Assembly: GCA_016205085.1 (NCBI GenBank)
Contig: JACQJN010000133.1
Coordinates: 1 to 12,145, forward strand
Direction of reading: 5' to 3'
DNA: 12,145 nt
DNA from: Elusimicrobiota bacterium
GTDB taxonomy: Bacteria > Elusimicrobiota > Elusimicrobia > JACQJN01
A model generated the notes under the pieces. That model ran no database searches, had not been told where the DNA came from, and saw nothing but the letters and a program-made list of their open reading frames with translations. Position 1 is the stretch's first letter. The number at the start of each line of letters is the position of its first letter. Shown in pieces: positions 1-8,004 of the stretch. Made by a program: the position numbers and the translations under genes.

Positions 1-1
1 G

Positions 2-1387
2 GCCAATGATTACGGCGCCAAACTCTCCTTCACCCCTTGGAAAGGCTCCAATTTTAACCCCGGCTACAGCCTCAAAGAAGTACGGGAGAAACGGACCGAT
101 TTCACCGCTTCCTCCCCCGTCAACCTAAAATACCCCAAATCCATGAGCCAAACGGCGAATGCCAACGCCAATCTGCAGATTTTCTCGTGGCTGATTCCCA
201 ACCTCAACTACACCGCCACCACGATCGAGAACAACATCCTCAACGTGACCACCGTCACCATAGGCAGCCAATCCCGCCTCTTCGGCGTGGGAGATATCAA
301 GACCATCAACCGTGCCGCCTCGGGAGGAGTGAATTTTTCTCTAACCATGGCCCAGATATTGCCCAATACGAAACTGCTGCGCTCCTTGAATCTCAACTCA
401 GGCTATCAGCTTTCGGATGGGGACAGTTGGCAAAACATCGAAAAGGAGTTTTCTTCTAAAACAGCTCTCTGGATCCGGAGCCCCCTAAAACCGGCCAACT
501 CCCTGGCCACCCGATCCAACCTCACTTTGCGGGATACCTACAACTCCTCCCAGAGATGGTCCCCTCTGGAAGCCTATGAGCTTGCCGGACGCTGGAGCCC
601 TTTGAGAACACTGTCCTTATCCAACAACTACACCCAAAGCATTCAAAGAAGCGAGGTGACCGGCACCGTCAGCAAAACCATTACCCGCACGCTTCCGGAC
701 CTGGTGGCCAGCCTCTCCCAGGCCGAAACCCTCCTGCGCACGGAACGTTGGATGAGAAACACCCAGGTCAATCTAAAATTCTCCCGGCGGACCAACGAAA
801 CGGTAAACGTGACCTTGACGAATGAAACCAGTTTCGGAAACGACTTTAGATTTTTATTCAAAGAACGATTCGACACCGCCACCACATTCAACACCCGCAC
901 TTCCCAAAATAAGGACCTGCGCACTGACAAGATTTCCCAAACCGTTTTTCATCGGGATGCCTCGGCCCAAACGACATTCGACATCCGTCAATTCCGCTTT
1001 ACACCAAAATTGGATTATCTATTCGATCAAACCGTCTTGGGAAACAACGTGGTCACCGCAGAGACCGCTCAGATCACTCCCAGCCTTCTCGTCCGGGCGG
1101 ATCTGACTTTGCCCAGAGGGCTCTACATTCCTTTCACCGGAAAAACCCTGATCTTCACCAACCGTATCATCTGGACCACCACCGCCAGCCTGGCCCGCCG
1201 AAGATCCCCCATCACCATCTCCGACAACTCGGATCTGTTTTCCTTAAACACCAGCGGAGATTATGAAATAGCCAAAAACCTAAGGATGACCTTAAACGGT
1301 GCCGCCCAAAGGCTTTGGCATAAATTCTTAAAGCAGGAGGATTTCATCTCCTACCAATTCGGCACCACCCTCACATTCCAGTTCTAA
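2..1387 (+). CDS. Outer-membrane beta-barrel protein, SprA-like, C-terminal part (5' end outside the window)
   Basis: The reading frame is open from base 2, so this is the last 461 residues of a larger protein; the ATG at 143 is only an internal methionine. The sequence shows short alternating polar/hydrophobic segments rich in Thr, Asn, Ser and Arg, for example LRMTLNGAAQRLW and YQFGTTLTFQF, typical of transmembrane beta-strands. It ends in an aromatic residue (QF), the usual terminal signature of outer-membrane barrels recognised by the BAM machinery. The overall style, including LRSLNLNSGYQ, a LPDL motif and a YDI-like strand (YEIAKNLRMTLNG) near the end, resembles the C-terminal end of SprA/Sov-like large barrel proteins; that family name is my inference from resemblance. 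Expected location: outer membrane. Function could be protein export or surface assembly, but the part seen here cannot decide. LptD-like or other large barrels remain possible. Confidence 0.6.
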   Translation, partial: ANDYGAKLSFTPWKGSNFNPGYSLKEVREKRTDFTASSPVNLKYPKSMSQTANANANLQIFSWLIPNLNYTATTIENNILNVTTVTIGSQSRLFGVGDIKTINRAASGGVNFSLTMAQILPNTKLLRSLNLNSGYQLSDGDSWQNIEKEFSSKTALWIRSPLKPANSLATRSNLTLRDTYNSSQRWSPLEAYELAGRWSPLRTLSLSNNYTQSIQRSEVTGTVSKTITRTLPDLVASLSQAETLLRTERWMRNTQVNLKFSRRTNETVNVTLTNETSFGNDFRFLFKERFDTATTFNTRTSQNKDLRTDKISQTVFHRDASAQTTFDIRQFRFTPKLDYLFDQTVLGNNVVTAETAQITPSLLVRADLTLPRGLYIPFTGKTLIFTNRIIWTTTASLARRRSPITISDNSDLFSLNTSGDYEIAKNLRMTLNGAAQRLWHKFLKQEDFISYQFGTTLTFQF

Positions 1388-1427
1388 ATTAGCCCAAAAA
1401 TATCTAAATTTTTAGCATAGGCCCAAA

Positions 1428-1455
1428 GACCTGTGTCTCACTAGGTCAAGGGACC
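1428..1455. repeat. Short overlapping inverted repeats between the barrel gene and the giant gene
   Basis: GACCT (1428-1432) can pair with AGGTC (1443-1447) around a 10-nt loop. GGTC (1444-1447) can instead pair with GACC (1452-1455) around the loop AAGG, so the two stems exclude each other. AGAC (1427-1430) and GTCT (1435-1438) form another small dyad. There is no following T-run, so this is not a standard terminator. It may be a degraded palindromic repeat, an operator just upstream of the -35 box, or chance. Confidence 0.35.
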
Positions 1456-1456
1456 C

Positions 1457-1485
1457 CTGACAGAACCTTCCATCTTGCCTACAAT
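1457..1485 (+). promoter_or_regulatory. Sigma70-type promoter of the giant gene, giving a leaderless mRNA
   Basis: The -35 hexamer CTGACA (1457-1462) and the -10 hexamer TACAAT (1480-1485) are separated by exactly 17 nt; each matches consensus at five of six positions. The ATG at 1493 lies 7 nt beyond the -10 box, where transcription would normally begin, so the mRNA would start at or within a base of the start codon. No Shine-Dalgarno sequence is present before the ATG. Confidence 0.65.
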
Positions 1486-1492
1486 ACTTAAA

Positions 1493-4400
1493 ATGACTAG
1501 ATTTCCTGCGATTTTTCTTTCATTTTGCATTTTTATTCAGTCCTTTTCTCCCGCATTTTCCCAACCCAGGTCCATCCCTTACAGCGTTAAAACTGTTCAA
1601 CCCTCTCTGCCTTTCTCCCATCCCTATTTCGAAACATATCTGCCGATTCCCCTCCTCCACGAAACATCTCTCCAGAGTATTCCCACTCTTTACAAATTTC
1701 TGCCATTCTCTGCTCTCAAATCCCAAAAGCTTCCTTCCATCACACAAATCCCTCCCCAAGAAAGCCGTACCTTGGCAGAACATCTCTTTGATGGAAAACC
1801 CAAATCCGACGCTTCCGAAACTTCTCCGGAATCCCATTCCCCCGTCCCCGCCTCAGGGCTTTTCCATTACGAGATACAGGAACTGTTTAAAATCCGGCAC
1901 CAGGTTCAGTTGGATGCCAGAAAAATTCTCCAGGACAAGCTGGGGGGAGACGTGGGAGATGGTCTCCTCCATAAAGACGTCCAGCGCGTCCTAAAACGCC
2001 TGACGGAGGCGGCCGGACTTCCCTCCCAAGCCGCTCAGGTCTTCGTAGGCAACTCCTTTATCCCGCAGGCATTCACCACCATTACAGAGACGGAGCGCCA
2101 CTACCTAGCATCAAATTCACACTTGGCCAAGACATTCCGCGTGGCGAATGTATTTTTATCCTTGGGACTTCTGCGGGCTCTGGACAACGAAGCCCAATTG
2201 GCCTTCGTCCTGGGACATGAGCTGCAGCATAACTGGAAAAACCACCTCAAGGATTTTCTGGGAAGCTGGGAAGCCCTGGGGCATTTTCATGAATTGGAGG
2301 CGGACAGAGAGGCCTTAAAACTTGCGGCCGCGGCGGGCTATGACCCCCGGGAGGCGATGGAAGCCGTGGAAGCCCTATATCGGGAATACGACCGACTTGA
2401 AAACCGATACAGACTTCTTAAAAAAGATTCCGGAGAAATCCTTAAGCTGATCCAGAGCATCCAAGACATTCATCCCCACCCCACCATCCGAAAAGCCAGC
2501 ATGATGGACCATTTAGGCGAAGCCATGGAAAAATTTAAACACCGTCCCCCTCTCTCCTCAAAACCCCTGTGGACGGTGCGCCGGGATTCCGCGATAAGAC
2601 CCAGCCATGTAGACCGCCTGGAAAAGCGCATCCATGAGGCCATCCAGACGGAAAAGTCGGCGGACCAAAACCTGTACTCCATGGAAAGCATAATCGCCCA
2701 GGAATCCGCCAAAGGACGCCTTAAGGAAGAAGGGTACGCTATCTTGGAAGAGGCTTACCATCAAATCCTCTCCCACACCCGGGAAAATCAGGATCTAAGG
2801 GCAGTGGAGGTCTCTTTAAGGCGCCATCAGGATGGAGCTCGTTTCCCCACCAGAGGGCTTAAATCCGGCCTCATCACGCACCAACTGGATACTCTCTTAA
2901 AAAATTTAACTCCCGACCCCACCCTGGAGGAATTCCTAAACGCCTCCCTAGGTCTCGGAAATTGGGAAAAGAAGGCGGGCACCCTAAGACTCCTAGGCCA
3001 GATACGGACAAGGAAACAGTTGGATTCCGCCTTTAAAACGCTCTCCCATGAAGCCGAAAACCTGGGTTTCTACGGCCAAACCAGACCCGAGGATGAACCT
3101 GAGGAAATAATCCTGGACGTCACTCATAGAATATGGAAAGCGACCCAAAATATACTCACTTCGGAACTGGGCCGTCCCGTCCTCCCCGAAGAGATCATTC
3201 AGGAACTTAAAAAGGGTCTCTGGCCCTCCTGGCTCAAAGGGTATGTTTCGGGATTCAACGTTCAAATCCTGGAAACCGCATTCGGACCCGAAGCCACAAG
3301 GTCCAAGCAGTTTACTCCCTCCCAGTTGGCCGCCCGGTTGGAAAGCCTTCCTTCCCCTATGTTTCTTAAGCCCAGAATCAGGAAAGAAAATGTCACCAGC
3401 AAGACATTCGCGGGACTCTTCAGATGGTCCCAGATCCATTACACGCCCGGATCCATGCAGACAACCAACAATAGAATCCTCTTTCGCTATGAACGCTACC
3501 ACATTCAAGGCTTAAAAAGTCCCGCGCTCAAAGATCAACTGGATATCACCTGGTGGTTTCTTCGAGGAGACAGCCTCCCTCCACCCTTCATTCAGATTTT
3601 AAAGCAGGAAGGGAATTTGGAGATTTTCCTTAAGGCCGCCCTTCAAGAGATAGCACAGGAGCTCCATCGCAGAATACATGAGGATGGAACCAGCGCGATA
3701 AAATCAACCGCCGTCCAGTGGTATTTTGACTGGGTAGGGATACTCCTAGACTCCGCCCTACAAAACACAAGAGATTTTAAGACCATCCGGGAAACCCTGG
3801 CCTTCCTATTAAATCAGGTGGAGGAAACCCTTTCCTCGGAGGGAGCCAATCTCAACCTCCGGGAATCCAACCTCACCTATAGCTGGGAACATATGATGAA
3901 ATCTTTCAGCGAGGCCCTGCTGAGAACGGTGTCCCACACAAACCAGGCAGGCGTGAGACCAAAAAACAAGGAATTAAAAGAGATCGCCTCCTTGATCCAG
4001 CGCCTTGAAAAACTCCTAAGTCAACCCTCCGGCCTGGAACTCATCCAAAAGCACGCCCATCTCCTGCATGCGCACATAGATCGGAAGAAAAACTACATGA
4101 CGGCCTACCACAATGCCCTGCCCAAATCCTTTTCATACCCGGGCAAGAGACTGCACGAAAGAAGGCGCAAAAAGTTCGCGCGTCAAATTTCTCCCGATGC
4201 GGACAAACCAATAGGCTTGACGGAATCCCACTTTGCCCATTTTCTCTCCTGGGTGGGAAACGCCGACATAAAACCCGAAATCAAGCTGATGGCGGCGGCA
4301 TTGATGGATAAATTTCCTACGGGGCACCCCGTGCTCTTCCTTCAGAGTTCCTCCTTCGCCGTAGGGAGGTGGCTCCTGGAAGACGTGGTTCAATCTTCCG

Positions 4401-7384
4401 GCACGGCTGAGGAGGTTCAAAAACTTGCCAGGGACCTGCTTCAAATCCGGGAGCTCCACCCCGCACTCTTCCAGCCACCGATAGACAACGATCGTCAAGG
4501 CTCTTTAAAAAACGCATTTCAGGGCTCGGCAAAAATGGTTCTGCGCAGCGAACCCTTCATTTCCATGCTTAAAGGGGAACACCCCTTCAGGGAGGTGAGC
4601 TCGCGTTGGGCGCTTCAAATGCTAGGGCGCATGGACAGCACACGAACATGGCCCAAAAACGCGCAGGACCGACTGCGGCTCATGGACCTTTTAAACTCCA
4701 CAGGAGAGTTCGACAGCACCATAGATAACCGCATCCTGGAGGAAGCCAGGTCCAATCCCAAAGGCTTCTTATCCTGGCTAAAAAAAGATAAAAAGTGGCT
4801 AAAATCCATGTTTAACTCCTATGGTGAGTCTCCAACAAATATAAACACCCCATGGGGGGAAATTCCAGTGCCCCTCCCCACCCCATTAAGAGTCATCCGC
4901 CACCCCATTTTAAGAGCTCAAATTTTTCAGCTCCTTCCCGAAGCCAATATAAAGGAAAAACCGAGGTTTTCTCCTCTAAAGAAGCTCCGCGCCATGCGGA
5001 ATTTATACCGGCAATACAGAAGGGCGAGAAAATATTTTACCAAAGAGTTTCTAAAGCAAATGCAGCATGAAGGCAGCCTCGAGGAAAAGATATTCGAGGT
5101 GTTGGAGGAGGTAGACCGGCACTCTACGGAAGAAACATTAAAAGCCAAGGAACGCTGGGACAGAGGAGAATTCACCTCTGAAGACAAGGACTTCCTGGAA
5201 TTTCGCCTGCCACGACCCAGGATGTGGAGGACCACGCTGGCCCATAGGCAAGAAGAAATTCTGACGGGGTACAAAAATCTGATAGAGTACCAAGCCCTGG
5301 CGGCGCTCTGGAACCTCTACCAAGCCTATGCGGGAACCCAGGAACCCCTTCTGCAGTTTCTCCTGGAAAATTACCCAGAACCCACCCGTTCCAGGGATGA
5401 AATTCTTGAGCGCATCATGAAAAAACGACGCCTATCTCCCGGAAGTCTTTCTTTTTTAGAGTCCCATAAAAGTTACAGGATGCCCAATCCTCTTAGAAGG
5501 TTGGAGAAAACACTCCTGGATACGGCGGTCATCCAGACAAAAAGGCTCAGCCCCGCGGAACGCGTGGACATCCTTCTGCACACGGCCGGCGTGCAGCCCC
5601 TGTCTCCCGAAAGAGAGAAGGAACTAAACCACAAGTTCTTGAAGGGAGACCGGAAGAAGCTGGCCCGCGAGAAAGCGGCCCTTCGAAGCGTCTCCGAGCT
5701 TCAAAAATACATCACCCTGCTCCACCCCAAAGACCGATCTTTGATCATGCGAGCCCAGTTCTATGGAGAAACCTCCCTGCATCAGGCGCCAGAAGAGGTG
5801 TGGCGGCTGTACAGAAACTTGGTGATAGAAAAGAGAAATATCCCGCCCTTCCTGAAGAAGATTTTGGAAATTTACTTCGAACTGCTGAGGGAGGAGGAAA
5901 AGGCCCATCTCATCTCGGATTTGGCGGCCCGGCAGGAAGTGGGTCAAGACCTTACAGGTCCGGAGATTCTCAAGGTAGCCCTCAAAAACCAGGGAGTCAC
6001 CGGAGCCAAAATTGCACAGGTTTTAAATACCCATAAGGGGCTTCTTCCTCCCGAATACACCCAAATCCTTGAGGACTTCAAGGATAACGCCCAGGAAATA
6101 GAAAAGATGCGTTCCTTCGAAATCATAGGAAAACAGCTGGAGCCTATCGACAAAACCGCGCCCCATCCCGATGGAAAATCAAGCCCGTTGGATTCCCTGG
6201 ACTCCTTAAGCCGGGAGATTCTTCCCAACATCGGCGAGGCGGTCAGACAAAGACTCCTCCGGCAGGTGCGGTACCTGCTTTGGGAACAAAAGGCCCGCGT
6301 CCGTAAAATCCAAAATATGGGTCCCGAACTGGGCTCCGGCTCAATCAAGGTGGTGTACAAATTAGAGTTGGAGGATGGCCGAACCTGGGTGGCCAAGTTC
6401 CGCGTTCCGGGAGCCTCCTACCACCTCGAAAGAGAGTTTCAGATTTTAGAGCAGTTGGTCCAGGAAGTGGAAAAAATGGAAGAGGTCAACGTGCCGGACG
6501 TGGAATCCCTGCTTAAAGAGCTAAGAGAGCTGGTCCAATCCGAGATGGACTTTAGAGATGAGGCCGGCATACAATCCTCCATGATCCGCCGGGTTTCAGA
6601 AAGATCCTGGGCCGTAAGGCTGGTGAGTGGACCCAAACCCTTCATCCCCTCCCCCCATCCCCTGTACCTCTCAGAAGATATGATGGTGGAGGAGTACGTC
6701 CCCTCCATTCGGTTTAGGGACCTTCCCTTCAGAAGCCTCTTAGGACCCAGCCAGCAGAAGATAGCCCGGCGGGCCGTCCAGGAAGGGATGCTGGCCCTGG
6801 TTCTGGAAGAGTGGTTGGAACCGGACCCCCACACGGGAAACCGCCACGCGCGCAAGGGATGGCTGCACCGAATTTTGACAAGACTGGTCCTCATGGATTT
6901 AGGTCAGGGGAAGCTTCTCCCCATTGCGCAGTTCAAACCCTGGATACGGGCGGGATTGGCCCTGGACTCAGGAGACATCCAAACCGCGGCCCGAACCCTG
7001 GCCTCCACAATGAAAATTCCGGGAAACCGAACCTCCCAGGAAATCGTCTCCTCCATCCAGGCGGGTCTTCAAAACTCTCCCCAACTGGGAGTGGTGGAAC
7101 GGCTGGTGGAAGGACTGATCCAGGCTGAGAAAAAAGGCGCCATGGTCCGATGGGAGCATGCGCCTCTGCAAAAGGCTTTTGTGATCTATTCGGGATATTC
7201 CCCTTGGTTGCCCAAAAACTACATTCAAAAATCCCTGGAAAAGGCCTTGGCATTAAGACTTCTGCAGGATGGAAGTGTATCTTATTTTAAACTCTTGAGG
7301 TTATGGCTCCGCAAAACTATCTGGGGCACCCAATCCATCAGAACCGAAATGGAGAAGCTGGTGGAGAACCTCAAAAGCCGGTAG
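1493..7384 (+). CDS. Giant exported protein: M48-type metallopeptidase fused to a UbiB/ABC1-like atypical kinase domain
   Basis: Seen, numbering from the ATG at 1493 (1,963 residues): residues 1-24 form a signal peptide (basic start, hydrophobic core, AFSQ end), then a Pro/Ser-rich linker to about 115. Residues about 130-345 form a zinc-peptidase domain with GHELQH (ligands H242 and H246, catalytic E243), ELEAD (third ligand E267), GYDP, and a later HPHPTIRK segment resembling the HPxxxxRi motif of M48 enzymes such as BepA/LoiP. Residues about 350-1480 are charged, helical and unrecognised, without an evident membrane segment. Residues about 1490-1870 resemble ABC1/UbiB kinases: KIAQ (1506-1509, family KxGQ) with LLPPEY, the nucleotide loop GSGS (1614-1617), VAK with K1635, EMDFRDEA (1684-1691), DPHTGN (1778-1783, family DPHPGN) and DLG (1802-1804). 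Known: M48 enzymes often handle envelope proteins; UbiB kinases act in quinone or lipid metabolism, usually inside the cell. Inference: an envelope quality-control or lipid-linked protein. An upstream in-frame TTG at 1475 was rejected because it falls between the -35 and -10 boxes. The combination is not one I recognise. Confidence 0.85.
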   Translation: MTRFPAIFLSFCIFIQSFSPAFSQPRSIPYSVKTVQPSLPFSHPYFETYLPIPLLHETSLQSIPTLYKFLPFSALKSQKLPSITQIPPQESRTLAEHLFDGKPKSDASETSPESHSPVPASGLFHYEIQELFKIRHQVQLDARKILQDKLGGDVGDGLLHKDVQRVLKRLTEAAGLPSQAAQVFVGNSFIPQAFTTITETERHYLASNSHLAKTFRVANVFLSLGLLRALDNEAQLAFVLGHELQHNWKNHLKDFLGSWEALGHFHELEADREALKLAAAAGYDPREAMEAVEALYREYDRLENRYRLLKKDSGEILKLIQSIQDIHPHPTIRKASMMDHLGEAMEKFKHRPPLSSKPLWTVRRDSAIRPSHVDRLEKRIHEAIQTEKSADQNLYSMESIIAQESAKGRLKEEGYAILEEAYHQILSHTRENQDLRAVEVSLRRHQDGARFPTRGLKSGLITHQLDTLLKNLTPDPTLEEFLNASLGLGNWEKKAGTLRLLGQIRTRKQLDSAFKTLSHEAENLGFYGQTRPEDEPEEIILDVTHRIWKATQNILTSELGRPVLPEEIIQELKKGLWPSWLKGYVSGFNVQILETAFGPEATRSKQFTPSQLAARLESLPSPMFLKPRIRKENVTSKTFAGLFRWSQIHYTPGSMQTTNNRILFRYERYHIQGLKSPALKDQLDITWWFLRGDSLPPPFIQILKQEGNLEIFLKAALQEIAQELHRRIHEDGTSAIKSTAVQWYFDWVGILLDSALQNTRDFKTIRETLAFLLNQVEETLSSEGANLNLRESNLTYSWEHMMKSFSEALLRTVSHTNQAGVRPKNKELKEIASLIQRLEKLLSQPSGLELIQKHAHLLHAHIDRKKNYMTAYHNALPKSFSYPGKRLHERRRKKFARQISPDADKPIGLTESHFAHFLSWVGNADIKPEIKLMAAALMDKFPTGHPVLFLQSSSFAVGRWLLEDVVQSSGTAEEVQKLARDLLQIRELHPALFQPPIDNDRQGSLKNAFQGSAKMVLRSEPFISMLKGEHPFREVSSRWALQMLGRMDSTRTWPKNAQDRLRLMDLLNSTGEFDSTIDNRILEEARSNPKGFLSWLKKDKKWLKSMFNSYGESPTNINTPWGEIPVPLPTPLRVIRHPILRAQIFQLLPEANIKEKPRFSPLKKLRAMRNLYRQYRRARKYFTKEFLKQMQHEGSLEEKIFEVLEEVDRHSTEETLKAKERWDRGEFTSEDKDFLEFRLPRPRMWRTTLAHRQEEILTGYKNLIEYQALAALWNLYQAYAGTQEPLLQFLLENYPEPTRSRDEILERIMKKRRLSPGSLSFLESHKSYRMPNPLRRLEKTLLDTAVIQTKRLSPAERVDILLHTAGVQPLSPEREKELNHKFLKGDRKKLAREKAALRSVSELQKYITLLHPKDRSLIMRAQFYGETSLHQAPEEVWRLYRNLVIEKRNIPPFLKKILEIYFELLREEEKAHLISDLAARQEVGQDLTGPEILKVALKNQGVTGAKIAQVLNTHKGLLPPEYTQILEDFKDNAQEIEKMRSFEIIGKQLEPIDKTAPHPDGKSSPLDSLDSLSREILPNIGEAVRQRLLRQVRYLLWEQKARVRKIQNMGPELGSGSIKVVYKLELEDGRTWVAKFRVPGASYHLEREFQILEQLVQEVEKMEEVNVPDVESLLKELRELVQSEMDFRDEAGIQSSMIRRVSERSWAVRLVSGPKPFIPSPHPLYLSEDMMVEEYVPSIRFRDLPFRSLLGPSQQKIARRAVQEGMLALVLEEWLEPDPHTGNRHARKGWLHRILTRLVLMDLGQGKLLPIAQFKPWIRAGLALDSGDIQTAARTLASTMKIPGNRTSQEIVSSIQAGLQNSPQLGVVERLVEGLIQAEKKGAMVRWEHAPLQKAFVIYSGYSPWLPKNYIQKSLEKALALRLLQDGSVSYFKLLRLWLRKTIWGTQSIRTEMEKLVENLKSR

Positions 7385-7399
7385 GGCACCACTCCATTT

Positions 7400-7408
7400 T
7401 GGTATACT
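7400..7408 (+). promoter_or_regulatory. Extended -10 promoter candidate before the lipoprotein gene
   Basis: TGGTATACT carries the TGn extension (7400-7402) and a -10 hexamer TATACT (7403-7408) with five of six consensus positions. No convincing -35 box lies 16-18 nt upstream, which is tolerated with an extended -10. The lipoprotein ATG at 7420 follows after 11 nt, giving a leader of only about 5 nt. The lipoprotein and comF could therefore also be transcribed independently of the giant gene. Confidence 0.45.
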
Positions 7409-7419
7409 ATGCAGGTTCG

Positions 7420-8004
7420 ATGAGAAGGGAACATCTCCTGCCGATACTTGTGATAAGCTTTTCCTGGTTGTCGAGCGGCTGCACCGCCTCTTTGAAACAA
7501 CAAATCCAGAGCCAGGCCCAGCGCATTCAAGCCTTGGAAGCTCAAAATAATGAAGTCAGCGAAGAACTGACACGGGAAAGAGAAAAAGCGGCGGCCCTGG
7601 ACGCGCAGCTTGAAATTTTAGACCCAACCCCCAAGGGAGAGGTCGTCCCCTTTTCCGACTGGAGCGCCTCGCAGGGCCGCTATGCCGGAAAATCCATCCT
7701 GACGGAAGCCCGCCTGCTCAACGAAGTGAATTTCCAATCCTCCCGGCCCTACCTCATGCTGCAATCTGTGGATGGCGCGGAAAATATAAAATGTTTTGTC
7801 ACGGCCAGAAAGTTGGACCCCAACTCCCGCCAATTGCTGATCCACTCCAAATTCAGAGGAAACATGAAACTCAAAGTCCGATGGATAAAAAAATCCAAAA
7901 AGGCGCGAAAATACGAATGCGTCCTTGCCAAGGTTTTCCACCAAAAACCGGAAGCGGGGGATTTAGACTCCTCTCCCGAAGCGGAGATTCTTGAGCCAGA
8001 ATAA
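7420..8004 (+). CDS. Predicted lipoprotein with coiled coil, function unknown
   Basis: The product has 194 residues. It has a type II signal peptide: basic MRR start, hydrophobic segment, and lipobox LSSGC with C21 as the lipidated residue. Residues about 24-67 are rich in Gln, Glu, Ala and Leu in heptad-like order and should form a coiled coil. Residues about 75-175 form a small, probably beta-rich domain with a basic stretch (KKSKKARKY), followed by an acidic tail. I do not recognise the C-terminal domain. The ATG at 7420 was chosen because it places the signal peptide correctly; an upstream in-frame extension to 7303 would lie inside the preceding gene and has no signal peptide. The gene starts 35 nt after the giant gene, so the lipoprotein may be an envelope partner of the peptidase-kinase protein; that is inference from position. 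Its 3' end overlaps the comF start by 14 nt. Confidence 0.8.
   Translation: MRREHLLPILVISFSWLSSGCTASLKQQIQSQAQRIQALEAQNNEVSEELTREREKAAALDAQLEILDPTPKGEVVPFSDWSASQGRYAGKSILTEARLLNEVNFQSSRPYLMLQSVDGAENIKCFVTARKLDPNSRQLLIHSKFRGNMKLKVRWIKKSKKARKYECVLAKVFHQKPEAGDLDSSPEAEILEPE

Noticed and set aside
143..1387. Treating the ATG at 143 as the start of the barrel gene
   Set aside because: The frame is open to the window edge and the residues upstream have the same beta-strand character, so 143 is internal.
1396..1413. AAAAAT/ATTTTT hairpin as a terminator of the barrel gene
   Set aside because: The stem is six A-T pairs with no GC content, too weak for an intrinsic terminator.
1475..1492. TTG at 1475 as the start of the giant gene
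   Set aside because: It lies between the -35 and -10 boxes, upstream of the predicted transcription start, and the ATG at 1493 begins a normal signal peptide.
2993..3508. 171-residue minus-strand reading frame inside the giant gene
   Set aside because: It lies wholly within the continuous giant reading frame and shows no recognisable motif.
5944..6894. Two minus-strand reading frames of about 150 residues opposite the kinase-like domain
   Set aside because: The plus strand encodes the ordered UbiB-like motifs here; the reverse frames are Ser/Arg-rich and motif-free.
7303..7419. N-terminal extension of the lipoprotein to 7303
   Set aside because: It would overlap the giant gene and bury the signal peptide and lipobox in mid-protein.
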